Below are positions 34,633-43,193 of a stretch of 64,000 nucleotides of DNA, piece by piece. Source of the DNA: CAVVJA01 sp963801715 (GTDB taxonomy: Bacteria > Actinomycetota > Actinomycetes > Mycobacteriales > Jatrophihabitantaceae); contig CAWDGB010000007.1 of NCBI GenBank assembly GCA_963801715.1, forward strand, positions 186,001 to 250,000. The letters run 5' to 3'. The notes beneath the pieces were generated by a model that was not told where the DNA came from, did not search any database, and saw only the letters and a program-made list of their open reading frames with translations. The translations under genes were made by a program, and so were the position numbers. Each line of letters begins with the position of its first letter. Within the stretch, counting starts at the first letter, position 1.

Positions 34633-34945
34633 ATGCCTTGGGGCAACCGCTCCTATTCAGTCTCATCGCACCGAGGCGCTAATGTCTTAGTCGAGCCACA
34701 TACGGTCTACGCGGAATTCGCGACGCATTTGCGTCTGATGTTCTGGTGCCGATTCGGCGCAGGTGCGGGCAGGTCCTGCGTTGTTACCACGGCTACGAAC
34801 TCAAGTTCGCTACTACTACCGGGTTCGTGACCTGCTGATTCGGCATTCTCTCCGTTCGGGTTCGGCTGAAGCAGCCGCACCGCGGCGCATGACGATGGCG
34901 CCACCCGGGTGCGACACGCCAATACCTGAAGGAGAATCGCTCACG
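34633..34945. other. Intergenic region, no gene seen
   Basis: About 310 bases of lower GC content than the flanks. No supported reading frame. It probably contains the promoter of the SCO6745-family remnant, whose start has a good GAAGGAGAA site. Confidence 0.45.
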
Positions 34946-35733
34946 ATGACAACCGATTTCCAGGAGCGGGCCCGCCGGCTGCGGAACGCGGTGGAGCCGG
35001 TGGCGGCCGGGGTGTACTTCGCCCCGGAGGCGCTCGCGGCCTACGCCGCGCTCGGGTTCGCGGGCAGCCCGCCACCGACGCGGGCGGCGTTGCCCGCCCG
35101 GAGTTGACGTCGTATTTCACCAGTCGCGGCGCGTGTATGGGTCAGGTGCCGGGGGAGCTCGTCGCTGCGGCGTTCGGTGTCTTCAACCCGAAGGTCGTGG
35201 TGCCGGCGGTCGCGGGCCGGTTGGCAGATCGCCGCGGGAGGCCACCTCGTCGGGCGGGTCGGGCAGGCCAGGGCGCTCGGCATCGAGTTGCTGCGCCGCG
35301 GCGCGACGCGGCGCCGTGGGCAGGCCGCCCGTCTACGGGGGATTGCGCTCGCTCGGTTGCTCACCGAACAGTGGTGGGGCTGCCGGCCCGCGCCTACACC
35401 CCGAGCCGGGGCTGGACCGACGCCGACATGGACGCCGGGTTCGAGCGGCTCACCCGTCGCGGGCTGATGACCGCCGGTGAGCAGCTCACCGACGCCGGTC
35501 GAGCGTTCCGGGAAGAGGTCGAGGTGGGTCGACGAGCTCGAACGACCCGTGGACGCGCTCGGCGACGACCTCGACGAGCTGCTGCGCACCTCGACCCCTG
35601 GTCCGAGGCGATCATCGCCGCCCGCTCCTACCCGAAGCGAATCGCCGGGGTCTACAACGTCGGCGGCGGCCCGCACTTCGGCTCCGGGCTGACCATCGAC
35701 ACCGCCGCCGAAATCTACGACAACAAGACATGA
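34946..35733 (+). pseudogene. SCO6745-family protein, several frameshifts
   Basis: Fragments of one protein are spread over different frames. The start at ATG 34946 gives MTTDFQERARRLRNAVEPVA and YFAPEALAAYAALGF; the next frame gives LTSYFTSRGACMGQVPGELV and AAAFGVFNPKVVVPAVA; later come GWTDADMDAGFERLTRRGLM and TAGEQLTDAGRAFREEVE. These are the N-terminal, central and C-terminal signatures of the SCO6745 family (a helical, winged-helix-like protein of unknown function in actinobacteria). At least two frame changes and missing central sequence show decay rather than a single reading error. Confidence 0.75.
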
Positions 35734-35754
35734 CGTCGCCACCCGGCAGCTGTC

Positions 35755-35784
35755 CCGCCACGTTCCGCCCCCGAGACGTGGCGG
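35755..35784. terminator. Hairpin after the SCO6745 remnant
   Basis: CCGCCACGT (35755-35763) pairs perfectly with ACGTGGCGG (35776-35784), 21 bases past the final stop of the remnant. There is no T-run, so the terminator call rests on stem and position. Confidence 0.5.
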
Positions 35785-35902
35785 CATGCCGGCAGCTACC
35801 CGAACCGCAAGGCCGCGATCAGCGCCGCCTACGGAGAGGAGAATCAGCGCTAGAGCAGGCATCGGGACCGAGAGGCGCCCCGCACCGGCCATCCGGGCGG
35901 GG
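35778..35902 (+). repeat. Dispersed repeat block 1, copy 2
   Basis: Matches 14596-14713, including the relic frame ending PNRKAAISAAYGEENQR and TAG. Two or three short indels separate the copies. Confidence 0.65.
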
Positions 35903-36098
35903 CCCCCGATGCGCAGGACCGGTGCCGCGGCCCAGACCGCGGCGGCTCAGGTAGGCAAACGCTGCCAGCTGTCCAACGGGACTCGTCATAGCTGCATCAT
36001 CGCCCACACGTACGACAACGCGCGTAACAGCGCTTACGCCCTCGTGGGGCACCTCACCCAGTGCACATTGCGTGCATCGCCGGCACTTACCACGGCTG
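35901..36098 (+). repeat. Dispersed repeat block 2, copy 2 (with internal insertion)
   Basis: The first 66 bases match 15331-15395 and the final 39 bases (encoding VHIACIAGTYHG and a stop) match the end of the small Cys-containing gene at 15459. About 75 extra bases lie in between. Frames are broken, so this is a decayed copy. Confidence 0.55.
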
Positions 36099-36246
36099 AG
36101 TCGGGCTCAGCGAAGAACATCACGGCCCGTTCACGCTCACGCACGGAGTAACCGGTGATCGCGGACGACATCCGCCTCACGTGGCTGCTCCCCCCACCGC
36201 CTGCTGGGCCCACACGTATGGCACCGTCAGGTGGAGTTGTTGGGCA

Positions 36247-36256
36247 CACACGTGTG
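36247..36256. promoter_or_regulatory. Palindrome CACACGTGTG upstream of the alcohol dehydrogenase gene
   Basis: A perfect 10-bp palindrome lies 40 bases before the start at 36296. Related CCCACACGTA sequences occur at about 36002 and 36209. A binding site is plausible but unproven. Confidence 0.35.
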
Positions 36257-36295
36257 GGAGCCCGACCGTCCGTCACATCTGGAAGGGAATGGCGA

Positions 36296-37312
36296 ATGCG
36301 GGGAGTCGTGATGTATGGCCCTGGGGATGTGCGGGTCGAAGACCGCCCGGAACCGCAAATCCAGGCGCCGACCGACGCCATCATCAGGTTGTCCGCCTCC
36401 TGTATCTGCGGCTCCGATCTGTGGCCGTATCGCGGCGCTGACCCCATCAACGAACCATCACCGATGGGCCACGAGTACGCCGGCATCGTCGAGGAGGTCG
36501 GCAGCGCGGTCAGCACGATCAAGCCTGGCCAGTTCGTCGTCGGATCGTTCGTCGCCTCAGACAACACCTGCGAGATATGCCGAACCGGGTACCAGACGTC
36601 CTGCGTCCACAGTGAAAGCCCCGGTCCGGCGCAGGCCCAGTCGATGCGGGTCCCGCTCGCCGACGGCACACTCGTCGCCAGCGCGGACGTCCCCGACGAC
36701 CGGTTGATCCCGCACTACCTCGCCGCATCCGACGTGCTGGGGACTGGCTGGTTCGCTGCGGTCGCAGCCGACGCCGGGCCGGGAAAAACCGTCGCCGTCG
36801 TCGGCGACGGAGCCGTCGGCCTGCTCGGGGTCCTCGCCGCCAAACAGCTCGGCGCCGAACGGATCATCGCGATGAGCCGCCACCTACCCAGGCAGCAGCT
36901 CGCCCGCGAGTTCGGCGCCACGGACATCGTCGAAGAGCGCGGCCAAGAAGGCGTCGACCGGATAAAGGACCTCACCGACGGCCTGGGCGCGCATTCCGTC
37001 GTGGAGGCCGTGGGCACCCAAGAGTCGATGATGCAAGCGGTGCGCAGCACCCGTCCCGGAGGGCATGTCGGCTACGTCGGCGTTGCCCACGACGTCGCCC
37101 TGCCCGGTGCGGAGATGTTCTTCTCCCACGTCCACCTGCACGGCGGACCTGCACCGGTGCGCCGCTTCCTGCCCGACCTGATGGACCGCATCACGCGCGG
37201 CGAGATCCAGCCCGGACGCGTGTTCGACCAGCAACTGCCGCTCGAGGACGCCGCCGACGGCTACCGGGCCATGGATCAACGCCGCGCTATCAAGACCCTG
37301 CTCACCCCCTGA
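36296..37312 (+). CDS. Zinc-dependent alcohol dehydrogenase (MDR family)
   Basis: The 338-residue protein starts MRGVVMYGPGDVRVEDRPEP at ATG 36296 after GGAAGGG. The catalytic zinc motif is CICGSDLWPYRG and GHEYAGIVEEVGSAV; the structural zinc loop is reduced, with only NTCEICRTGYQTSC giving three Cys. The Rossmann motif is VAVVGDGAVGLLGVLAAKQL. A Cys-type Zn ligand set (C, H, E) suggests oxidation of an alcohol or aldehyde with NAD(P). The gene stands alone downstream of palindromic CACACGTGTG. Substrate unknown. Confidence 0.93.
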   Translation: MRGVVMYGPGDVRVEDRPEPQIQAPTDAIIRLSASCICGSDLWPYRGADPINEPSPMGHEYAGIVEEVGSAVSTIKPGQFVVGSFVASDNTCEICRTGYQTSCVHSESPGPAQAQSMRVPLADGTLVASADVPDDRLIPHYLAASDVLGTGWFAAVAADAGPGKTVAVVGDGAVGLLGVLAAKQLGAERIIAMSRHLPRQQLAREFGATDIVEERGQEGVDRIKDLTDGLGAHSVVEAVGTQESMMQAVRSTRPGGHVGYVGVAHDVALPGAEMFFSHVHLHGGPAPVRRFLPDLMDRITRGEIQPGRVFDQQLPLEDAADGYRAMDQRRAIKTLLTP

Positions 37313-37466
37313 CCTATACCCAAAGTCCAGCAATAACCCGATACGGCGGGAACCGATCTATCGCGCCCTCCTACAGGTCGATCGGTAGGTCGGCGCTCGT
37401 CGCTCGCGCTGGGTTCTCGGCGTGCCGGTCGGGAGTCCGCTCCCGGCTGGGCCTAGGCTCGCACTC

Positions 37467-39484
37467 ATGTTCGAGTCGGAGTGGGATGCGGGACTCGACG
37501 ATACGCAGCTAGCGGCCGCCGCGCACACCGGCGGCCCGCTGGTGATCGTGGCCGGTGCCGGAACCGGCAAGACCCGGACGTTGACCGCGCGGGTGGCTCA
37601 GCTGGTGGCCCACGGCGCCGACCCAGGGCGGGTGCTGCTGCTGACGTTCACCCGCCGAGCCGCCGCGGACATGCTGGCCCGCGCCGGGGCCTTGTGCGGC
37701 GACCGCCGCGCGACCGGACGGTTGTGGGGCGGCACCTTCCACGCGGTGGCGCACCGGCTGATCACTCAGCACGCCGACGCTTTGGGCCTGCCGCCGCAGT
37801 TCACGGTGCTCGATCAGGGCGACGCCGCGGACCTGATGGATCTCCTGCGGCACGAGCACGGACTGGCCGGGCCAGCCGAGCGCTTCCCGCGCGCGGACAC
37901 CCTCGTCGACGCCTACTCCCGGGCGGTCAACACCGGCCGCCCGGCCCGTGCTGTGATCGCCGCCGAGTTCCCATGGTGCGACCGGCACACCGGCAAGATC
38001 CTCGACCTGTTCCGTGGCTACATGTCCCGCAAACGCGCCGTGGCGCTGCTCGACTTCGACGACCTGCTGCTCGCGTGGCGGTCGCTGCTCACCGATCCCA
38101 CCCTCGGCCCGACGATTGCCGGCCACTGGGATCACGTGCTGGTTGACGAGTATCAAGATGTCAACCAGGTCCAGGTCGACATCGTCCGGCTGTTGTGCCC
38201 GGACGGGATCGGGCTGACCGTGGTCGGCGACGACGCGCAGGCCATCTACGGCTTCCGGGGCGCTGACCCGGCCCACCTGACCGACCTGGCCAGCAGCCTG
38301 CGGGGCGTGACGATCGTGCGGCTGCAACGCAATTTCCGCTCCCGGCAGCCCCTGCTCGACCTCGCCAACACGGTTCGGCCAGCCACGGTCGACGAGTTGC
38401 AGCTACGGCTGCATTCCGACTGGCGGGACGGACCCAAACCCCGGCTGCTCCGCTGCTACGACGCGCCGGCCGAAGCCCGCTTGGTCGCTGATGAGATCCT
38501 GACGAACGTCGAGACCGGCAAGCGGCTCCGTGACCAGGCCGTTCTCATGCGCGCCGCCCACCACAGCGACTTGCTGGAGATCGAACTGACCGCGCGCCAC
38601 GTCCCGTTCCGCAAGTACGGCGGCCTCCGATTCCTCGAAGCCGCGCACGTCAAAGACTTCCTGGCCGGCCTGCGGCTCCTCACCAACCGGGCCGACCAGA
38701 TCGCCTGGTACCGCCTGCTGCGCCTGCACGACGGTATCGGGCCCGCGCGAGCCCGCAACCTCTTGACCTTGCTGAGGCCTGTCGATACCCCAGACCGAGA
38801 TAGTACGCCGAGGCGATCGCGGCCGCCCCGGCGACCGCGCGCGTCAAGCTGACCGCCACCTTCACTGCGCTCGCCGAGGCCCGCGGGCACCGTACGACGG
38901 CCGATCGCGTAGCGGCGATCGTCGCGATGCTGCAGCCATTGCTGACCCGCCGCTACCCGGACCACCATGTCCGGCTCGAGGACCTCAACCGGCTCGCCGC
39001 AGCGGCCGGCACCGCGCCCAGCCTGGCCGAGTACGTTGCCGGGCTCACTCTCGATCCGCCGGCCTCTACCGGTGACCTCGCCGGCCCTCCGCATCTTGAC
39101 GAGGACTACCTCACCCTGTCCACCGTGCATTCCGCCAAGGGCCTGGAATGGGACATCGTCCACGTTATCGGCCTGATCGACGGCGCATTCCCGTCCGACA
39201 TGGCGCTCGGCACCGACACCGGACTCGCCGAAGAACAGCGACTCTTCTACGTCGCGCTCACCCGCGCCCGCGACCAGCTCACCCTCTACATCCCGCTGCG
39301 CATGCCCCACCAGCGCTACACCCGCGGCGACCGACACAGCTTGGCGCCCGCCAGCAGATTCCTGACCGACGCCGTGCTCACCACGCTCGACGTCACCGAA
39401 ACCGCTCCACCCGCACCGTGCGCGCGGCCGGTCCCGAGCGCACCCCGGCTCACCCTCCCGACACTCGACGATCTATGGGCCTAG
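37467..39484 (+). pseudogene. UvrD/PcrA-type superfamily I DNA helicase, frameshift near 38800
   Basis: From ATG 37467 the frame encodes motif I VIVAGAGTGKTRTL, motif II VLVDEYQDVNQ and motif III VVGDDAQAIYGFRGA, then becomes low-complexity basic sequence after RARNLLTLLR and stops at 38852. A second frame resumes with YAEAIAAAPATARVKL and carries motif V LSTVHSAKGLEWDIVH and motif VI EEQRLFYVALTRARDQLTLY, ending at 39484. All SF1A motifs are thus present but in two frames; the 2018 bases are 672 codons plus two. The intact enzyme would be a 3'-5' DNA helicase in repair. The break replaces a short stretch, so a small local rearrangement is possible. Confidence 0.9.
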
Positions 39485-39501
39485 CGGCCAGGAACTGCCC
39501 C

Positions 39502-39523
39502 GCCGAGCGCTGACTAGCTCGGC
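39502..39523 (+). terminator. Hairpin after the helicase gene
   Basis: GCCGAGC (39502-39508) pairs with GCTCGGC (39517-39523), 17 bases beyond the helicase stop. Confidence 0.5.
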
Positions 39524-39601
39524 TGGGTCATGCCGCTCGACCGAGTCCCTGGCGGGGCGGCGGGGCGGTGAGCAGTTCGGTCACGTGGGCGTCGATCCAC
39601 C

Positions 39602-39781
39602 CGTCAGCTCGGCGCGGCGCTCGGCATTGCCGTCGCTGTCGCCGTGCTCGGACCTGCTGAGGTCGCGTCGATCGGACGTTTCCACGCTGCATGGCTTGTG
39701 TGCGCTGGGTTCTGCGCGTTAGCCGCCATATCCGCAACCAGCATCGGTGTTGGGCGTCCCACTCTGAAATCGGCCGCCTAG
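39602..39781 (+). pseudogene. C-terminal remnant of a DHA2-type MFS exporter
   Basis: Sixty codons read RQLGAALGIAVAVAVLG, then GRFHAAWLVCAGFCALAAIS and end at a TAG (39779-39781). This is the last two helices of EmrB/QacA-type transporters (compare QQVGGALGLAIFSAIATA in the intact gene at 41535-43031). Nothing upstream continues the frame, so the remaining 450 residues are lost. Confidence 0.7.
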
Positions 39782-39921
39782 CGGGACCCCCGCGTTTGCC
39801 GTCAGCCGAGGTCACAAGACCGAGCGTGGCGGCGCGGCCGTCGCTCAGCAGCTATTCGCCATCAATCCACGGCCGACCGCCATGCGGCATTCAACGATCA
39901 CTGCGGCATAGGAGTACTCGA

Positions 39922-40923
39922 TCAGAGGCCGACCCCGATCGCCTCGCGGGCGCGTTGGAGCACTGGTTCGGCGACGCGGGAGGCTCGTTCGGCGCCACGC
40001 TCGAGCGTGCGGCGAAGCTCTGCCGGGTCGTTCATGAGTTCGTCGTGGCGGCGTCGGATCGGGTCGAGCTCGGAGATGATCGCATGGGCGCAGGCGTCCT
40101 TCAGCTCGCCGTACCGCGTGTGGGGCGCCAGGATCTCGTCGGTGCTGAGCCCGGTCAGCGCCGAGAGGATCTCGGCGAGGTTCGCCAGACCGGGCTTGTG
40201 TTCGGGGTCGTAACGCACCTCGTTATCACTGTCGGTCACGGCTCGGCGAACCTTGCGGCGGATCACGTCTACGGTGTCGAGCATCCTGATCACGCCCGGC
40301 GCGTCGTCGGGCGCGGACTTGCTCATCTTCTTCGCCGGATCGGCAAGGTCGCGCACCCGGGTAGCGATCGCAGCGGGCGCGAAGGCTGGAACGGTGAACG
40401 TGTCGCCGTAGGTGGTGTTGAACCGCTCGGCGAGGTCGCGGGCGAGCTCTACGTGCTGGGATTGATCCCCACCAACTGGAACGTATTCGGTGTCGTAGAG
40501 CAGGATGTCGGCCGCCATCAGACACGGGTAGGTGAACAGCGACGCGCGGGTTCCGGGCCGGCCCCCCTTCTCCTTGAACTGAACCATTCGGCTCAGCTCG
40601 CCGACATGTGCTGTCGACTCCAGCAGGTAGCTGAGCTCGACATGAGCCCGCACGTCGGACTGTACGAACACGGTCGCGCGATCCGGATCGAGCCCAGCCG
40701 CAAGGAACAAAGCCGCCGTGGACAGGGTCAGCTGACGCAGCCGCCGGGGATCGTGCTCGGTGGTAAGCGCGTGAAGGTTGGCGACGAAGTAGAAGCCATT
40801 GTCTTGCTGGACACGGAAACGGCGCAGTGCGCCGAGGTAGTTGCCGAGTGTTAGCGGACCAGACGGCGTGATGCCGGACAGCTCGCGGTGGGCCGCGCTA
40901 ACCGGTGGCGGGATCGTTGACAT
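39922..40923 (-). CDS. trpS: Tryptophanyl-tRNA synthetase
   Basis: A 333-residue class I aminoacyl-tRNA synthetase. The HIGH-type motif appears as SGPLTLGNYLGALRRF and the second signature as AKKMSKSAPDDAPGV; YDTEYVPVGGDQSQHVELAR is a TrpRS hallmark. It charges tRNA-Trp in the cytoplasm. The minus-strand leader contains a Trp-Trp peptide and alternative hairpins (separate entries), the arrangement known for the auxiliary, indolmycin-resistant TrpRS of Streptomyces coelicolor. This suggests the gene is an inducible second TrpRS, though no other trpS can be checked within the window. Confidence 0.95.
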   Translation of the reverse strand: MSTIPPPVSAAHRELSGITPSGPLTLGNYLGALRRFRVQQDNGFYFVANLHALTTEHDPRRLRQLTLSTAALFLAAGLDPDRATVFVQSDVRAHVELSYLLESTAHVGELSRMVQFKEKGGRPGTRASLFTYPCLMAADILLYDTEYVPVGGDQSQHVELARDLAERFNTTYGDTFTVPAFAPAAIATRVRDLADPAKKMSKSAPDDAPGVIRMLDTVDVIRRKVRRAVTDSDNEVRYDPEHKPGLANLAEILSALTGLSTDEILAPHTRYGELKDACAHAIISELDPIRRRHDELMNDPAELRRTLERGAERASRVAEPVLQRAREAIGVGL

Positions 40924-40974
40924 TCGTGATGTTCTCCGCAGTAGGGCCCGCCATGCGGCCTCAAAGATGACGAC

Positions 40975-41034
40975 GCCGCCCGGACGGGCGGCTTCAAGTC
41001 AGGGCATGAGGGAAGGCCGTCCGTCAGAACGGCC
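40975..41034 (-). promoter_or_regulatory. Attenuator-like alternative hairpins upstream of trpS
   Basis: On the minus strand, segment 1 (41029-41034) pairs with segment 2 (41015-41020) as GGCCGT/ACGGCC; segment 2 can instead pair with segment 3 as CGGACGG (41017-41023) with CCGTCCG (40981-40987); segment 3 pairs with segment 4 as the terminator GCCGCCCG-TC-CGGGCGGC (40975-40992). The leader stop and its Trp codons overlap segment 1. This is the order needed for ribosome-mediated attenuation. No T-run follows the terminator. Confidence 0.65.
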
Positions 41035-41062
41035 ACCAGCTGTCGCTAACGCAGTAGCGCAC
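41024..41062 (-). CDS. Putative trp leader peptide
   Basis: A 12-residue frame, VRYCVSDSWWPF, starts with GTG at 41062 and ends with TGA. It has two adjacent Trp codons three codons before the stop, located exactly where a stalled ribosome would cover hairpin segment 1. An in-frame stop lies four codons upstream. The ribosome binding site is weak. Confidence 0.55.
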   Translation of the reverse strand: MRYCVSDSWWPF

Positions 41063-41534
41063 GCGACCAGGCTACCCAGACCGCCGCAAAGCTCGAACGA
41101 ATTTGGCGCACACCGCGGAGCTCAGAAGTGGGCCCGACTCGATGACGTGAAGCGGCCGCCTACGCCTCACGCCTCCGGAGACGTGGGAAACCCTCCGGTT
41201 GACGCGGGAGGTTCCGGCCGATCACGCCGCCTGTAGCGGTCGAGCATCGCGTCGACGGATATTCCGGCCTCCCGCGCACTTGGTATGAAGTCGGTGACGA
41301 CCGGCAGGAAGCTGTCGCTTGCCAGCGCCTGGAGCCGCAGCGGAGTCGCGGCCCGAACCGTGGCCGTCCGGGGTACAGCCACGGACCACATCGGCGCTGG
41401 CCAGCTCGTACCCGGTGCGGCTTAGCGAGGGCAGCGCCGAATGTGCCGGGCGGAAGGGGGCACCAAGACCAGCATCCGTTCCCGCTCGTACTTCCGTTCG
41501 TGATCCGGTCCGGATGTGGAGCGGCGTGGCGTGG
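41063..41534. other. Region without a firm gene
   Basis: About 470 bases containing the trpS promoter and, on the minus strand at 41167-41391, a frame whose end (SFLPVVTDFIPSAREAGISV and DAMLDRYRRRD) looks protein-like and could be the C-terminal tail of a small GntR-type regulator. The upstream half is in another frame, so if it was a gene it is broken. No family is assigned. Confidence 0.3.
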
Positions 41535-43031
41535 TTACCGTAGGGCTGCCGGTTCGAGCACGGCGCCGGCCTCGCCGGCCACCGGGCCGCCCTCAACAGC
41601 GGAGTCCTGCTCGCCGCGGCTGTTGTTCGTGCGCAGCGCGATGAGTGCGGTGGCGAGTACGAAGAAGCACTCGGCGAGCAGCGCCAGGTGGAATCCCGAG
41701 GTGAGGGCTTGTGCCGGTGCTACGTGCGTCTCGAACAGGTGCCTGGTGCGGGCGGTGGCGATGGCCGAGAAGATCGCGAGCCCGAGTGCGCCGCCGACCT
41801 GTTGTGAGGCGTTCATCAGCGCTGCGGCTAGCCCGGCTTTGTCCGCGGACACGCCAGCATTGGCTGCCGTGGTGACCGCGACGAACATGGCGCCGAGGCC
41901 GACAGAGATGATCATCATGCCGCCGAACATGTCGCCGAAGTAGGTGCCGTCAGCTGGGATGTGGGATAGCCAGAACAGGCCGCCGGCACTGACCAGGCTG
42001 CCGACGACGATAAGTGGCCGAGTGCCGATCCTCAGCAGTAATTGCGAGGAAATGCCCGCAGACACAGCCACACCTGCGGTGAACGGAAGGTAGGCGGCGC
42101 CGGTCTTCAGCGGGGAGAAGCCGAGCACGTTCTGCATGTACAAGGTCAGGAAGAAGAACATCGAGATGAGGCCGGCCGCACCCACGAGCAGGGTGACGTC
42201 GGCGGCGGCGAGGCCGCGGACCCGGAAGATCGACAGCGGAACGAGTGGGTTGCGGCTGCGTTGTTCGTTGGCGACGAACGCGGCGAGCAGCAGGCCGGCA
42301 CCGATGAGCTCACCGAGGGTGCGCGCGGATGCCCACCCTTGGTCCGGGGCCTTCACGAGCGCGTAGACGAGTAGGAGCATGCCGCCGGTCACCAGCAGGC
42401 TGCCCGGTATGTCGAAGTTCGCCAGCGCGGCGCGGCGCCGCTCACCCGGGATCAACACAAAGATCGCGACGAGCAGAACTGCCGCGATCGGGGGATTGAC
42501 GAACAGCACCCAGCGCCAGCCGGGTCCTTCGGTCAACAGGCCGCCAAGGAAGACGCCAGCGGCGGAGGCGAGACCGGCGACCCCGCCCCACACCCCGAGT
42601 GCGGTGTTGCGCTCCTTGCCTTCCTTGAAGTTCGTGGTGAGCAGAGACAGCGCAGCCGGGAGCATCATCGCCGCGCCGAGGCCCTGCGCGAGACGGGCGC
42701 CGACGAGCACGCCGGCGCTCCCAGCGAATCCGCCGATCAGCGACGACGTGGCGAACACCGCAGTGCCGGTGACCAGGATGCGGCGACGGCCGAGTAGGTC
42801 GCCGAGACGCCCACCGAGCAGCATGAAACCGCCGTAGGTGAGCAGATAGCCGCTGAGCACCCATTGCAGGTCTTGAATCGAGAAGTTCAGGTCGTGTCGG
42901 ATGTCGGGGAGTGCGATGTTAACGATCGACGCGTCGACGAAATCGAGGAACGCGATCGCGCACAGCAGCAACAAGGTCAGCTTGCCGCGCCGAGTAGCGA
43001 GAAAGGATTGCCGAGTACTCACTTCGGTCAT
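41535..43031 (-). CDS. DHA2-family MFS drug exporter (EmrB/QacA type)
   Basis: The 498-residue protein has fourteen predicted helices. Motif A is LGGRLGDLLGRRRILV between helices 2 and 3, motif C lies around GVWGGVAGLASAAGVFLGGL, and the first helix carries FLDFVDASIVNIALPDIRHD with the DHA2-typical Asp. It exports drugs or metabolites in exchange for protons. No regulator adjoins directly upstream, but a MalT-like LuxR gene lies 163 bases beyond its start on the same strand. The C-terminal 25 residues are hydrophilic. Confidence 0.93.
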   Translation of the reverse strand: MTEVSTRQSFLATRRGKLTLLLLCAIAFLDFVDASIVNIALPDIRHDLNFSIQDLQWVLSGYLLTYGGFMLLGGRLGDLLGRRRILVTGTAVFATSSLIGGFAGSAGVLVGARLAQGLGAAMMLPAALSLLTTNFKEGKERNTALGVWGGVAGLASAAGVFLGGLLTEGPGWRWVLFVNPPIAAVLLVAIFVLIPGERRRAALANFDIPGSLLVTGGMLLLVYALVKAPDQGWASARTLGELIGAGLLLAAFVANEQRSRNPLVPLSIFRVRGLAAADVTLLVGAAGLISMFFFLTLYMQNVLGFSPLKTGAAYLPFTAGVAVSAGISSQLLLRIGTRPLIVVGSLVSAGGLFWLSHIPADGTYFGDMFGGMMIISVGLGAMFVAVTTAANAGVSADKAGLAAALMNASQQVGGALGLAIFSAIATARTRHLFETHVAPAQALTSGFHLALLAECFFVLATALIALRTNNSRGEQDSAVEGGPVAGEAGAVLEPAALR

Positions 43032-43193
43032 GGGATGACAACTCCGTAGGACGAATGGGACTGAATCAGATGTGTCAGCCAGCGACGTTAGGAGTCGCGG
43101 CGGTGCGGAGGCGTCAGCCGAAGGTGTAGTCCACCGGTGGAATTTCTCTAGCCCGTTGGGCGATGTCCGGCACGAACGTGCTGGAGCGGTGTC

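Larger units (their letters stand above)
35734..36295. other. Decayed region with repeats, upstream of the alcohol dehydrogenase gene
   Basis: About 560 bases with no intact gene. It holds a hairpin, both dispersed repeat blocks directly adjacent, and several CACACGT-containing sequences close to the alcohol dehydrogenase gene. Confidence 0.5.
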
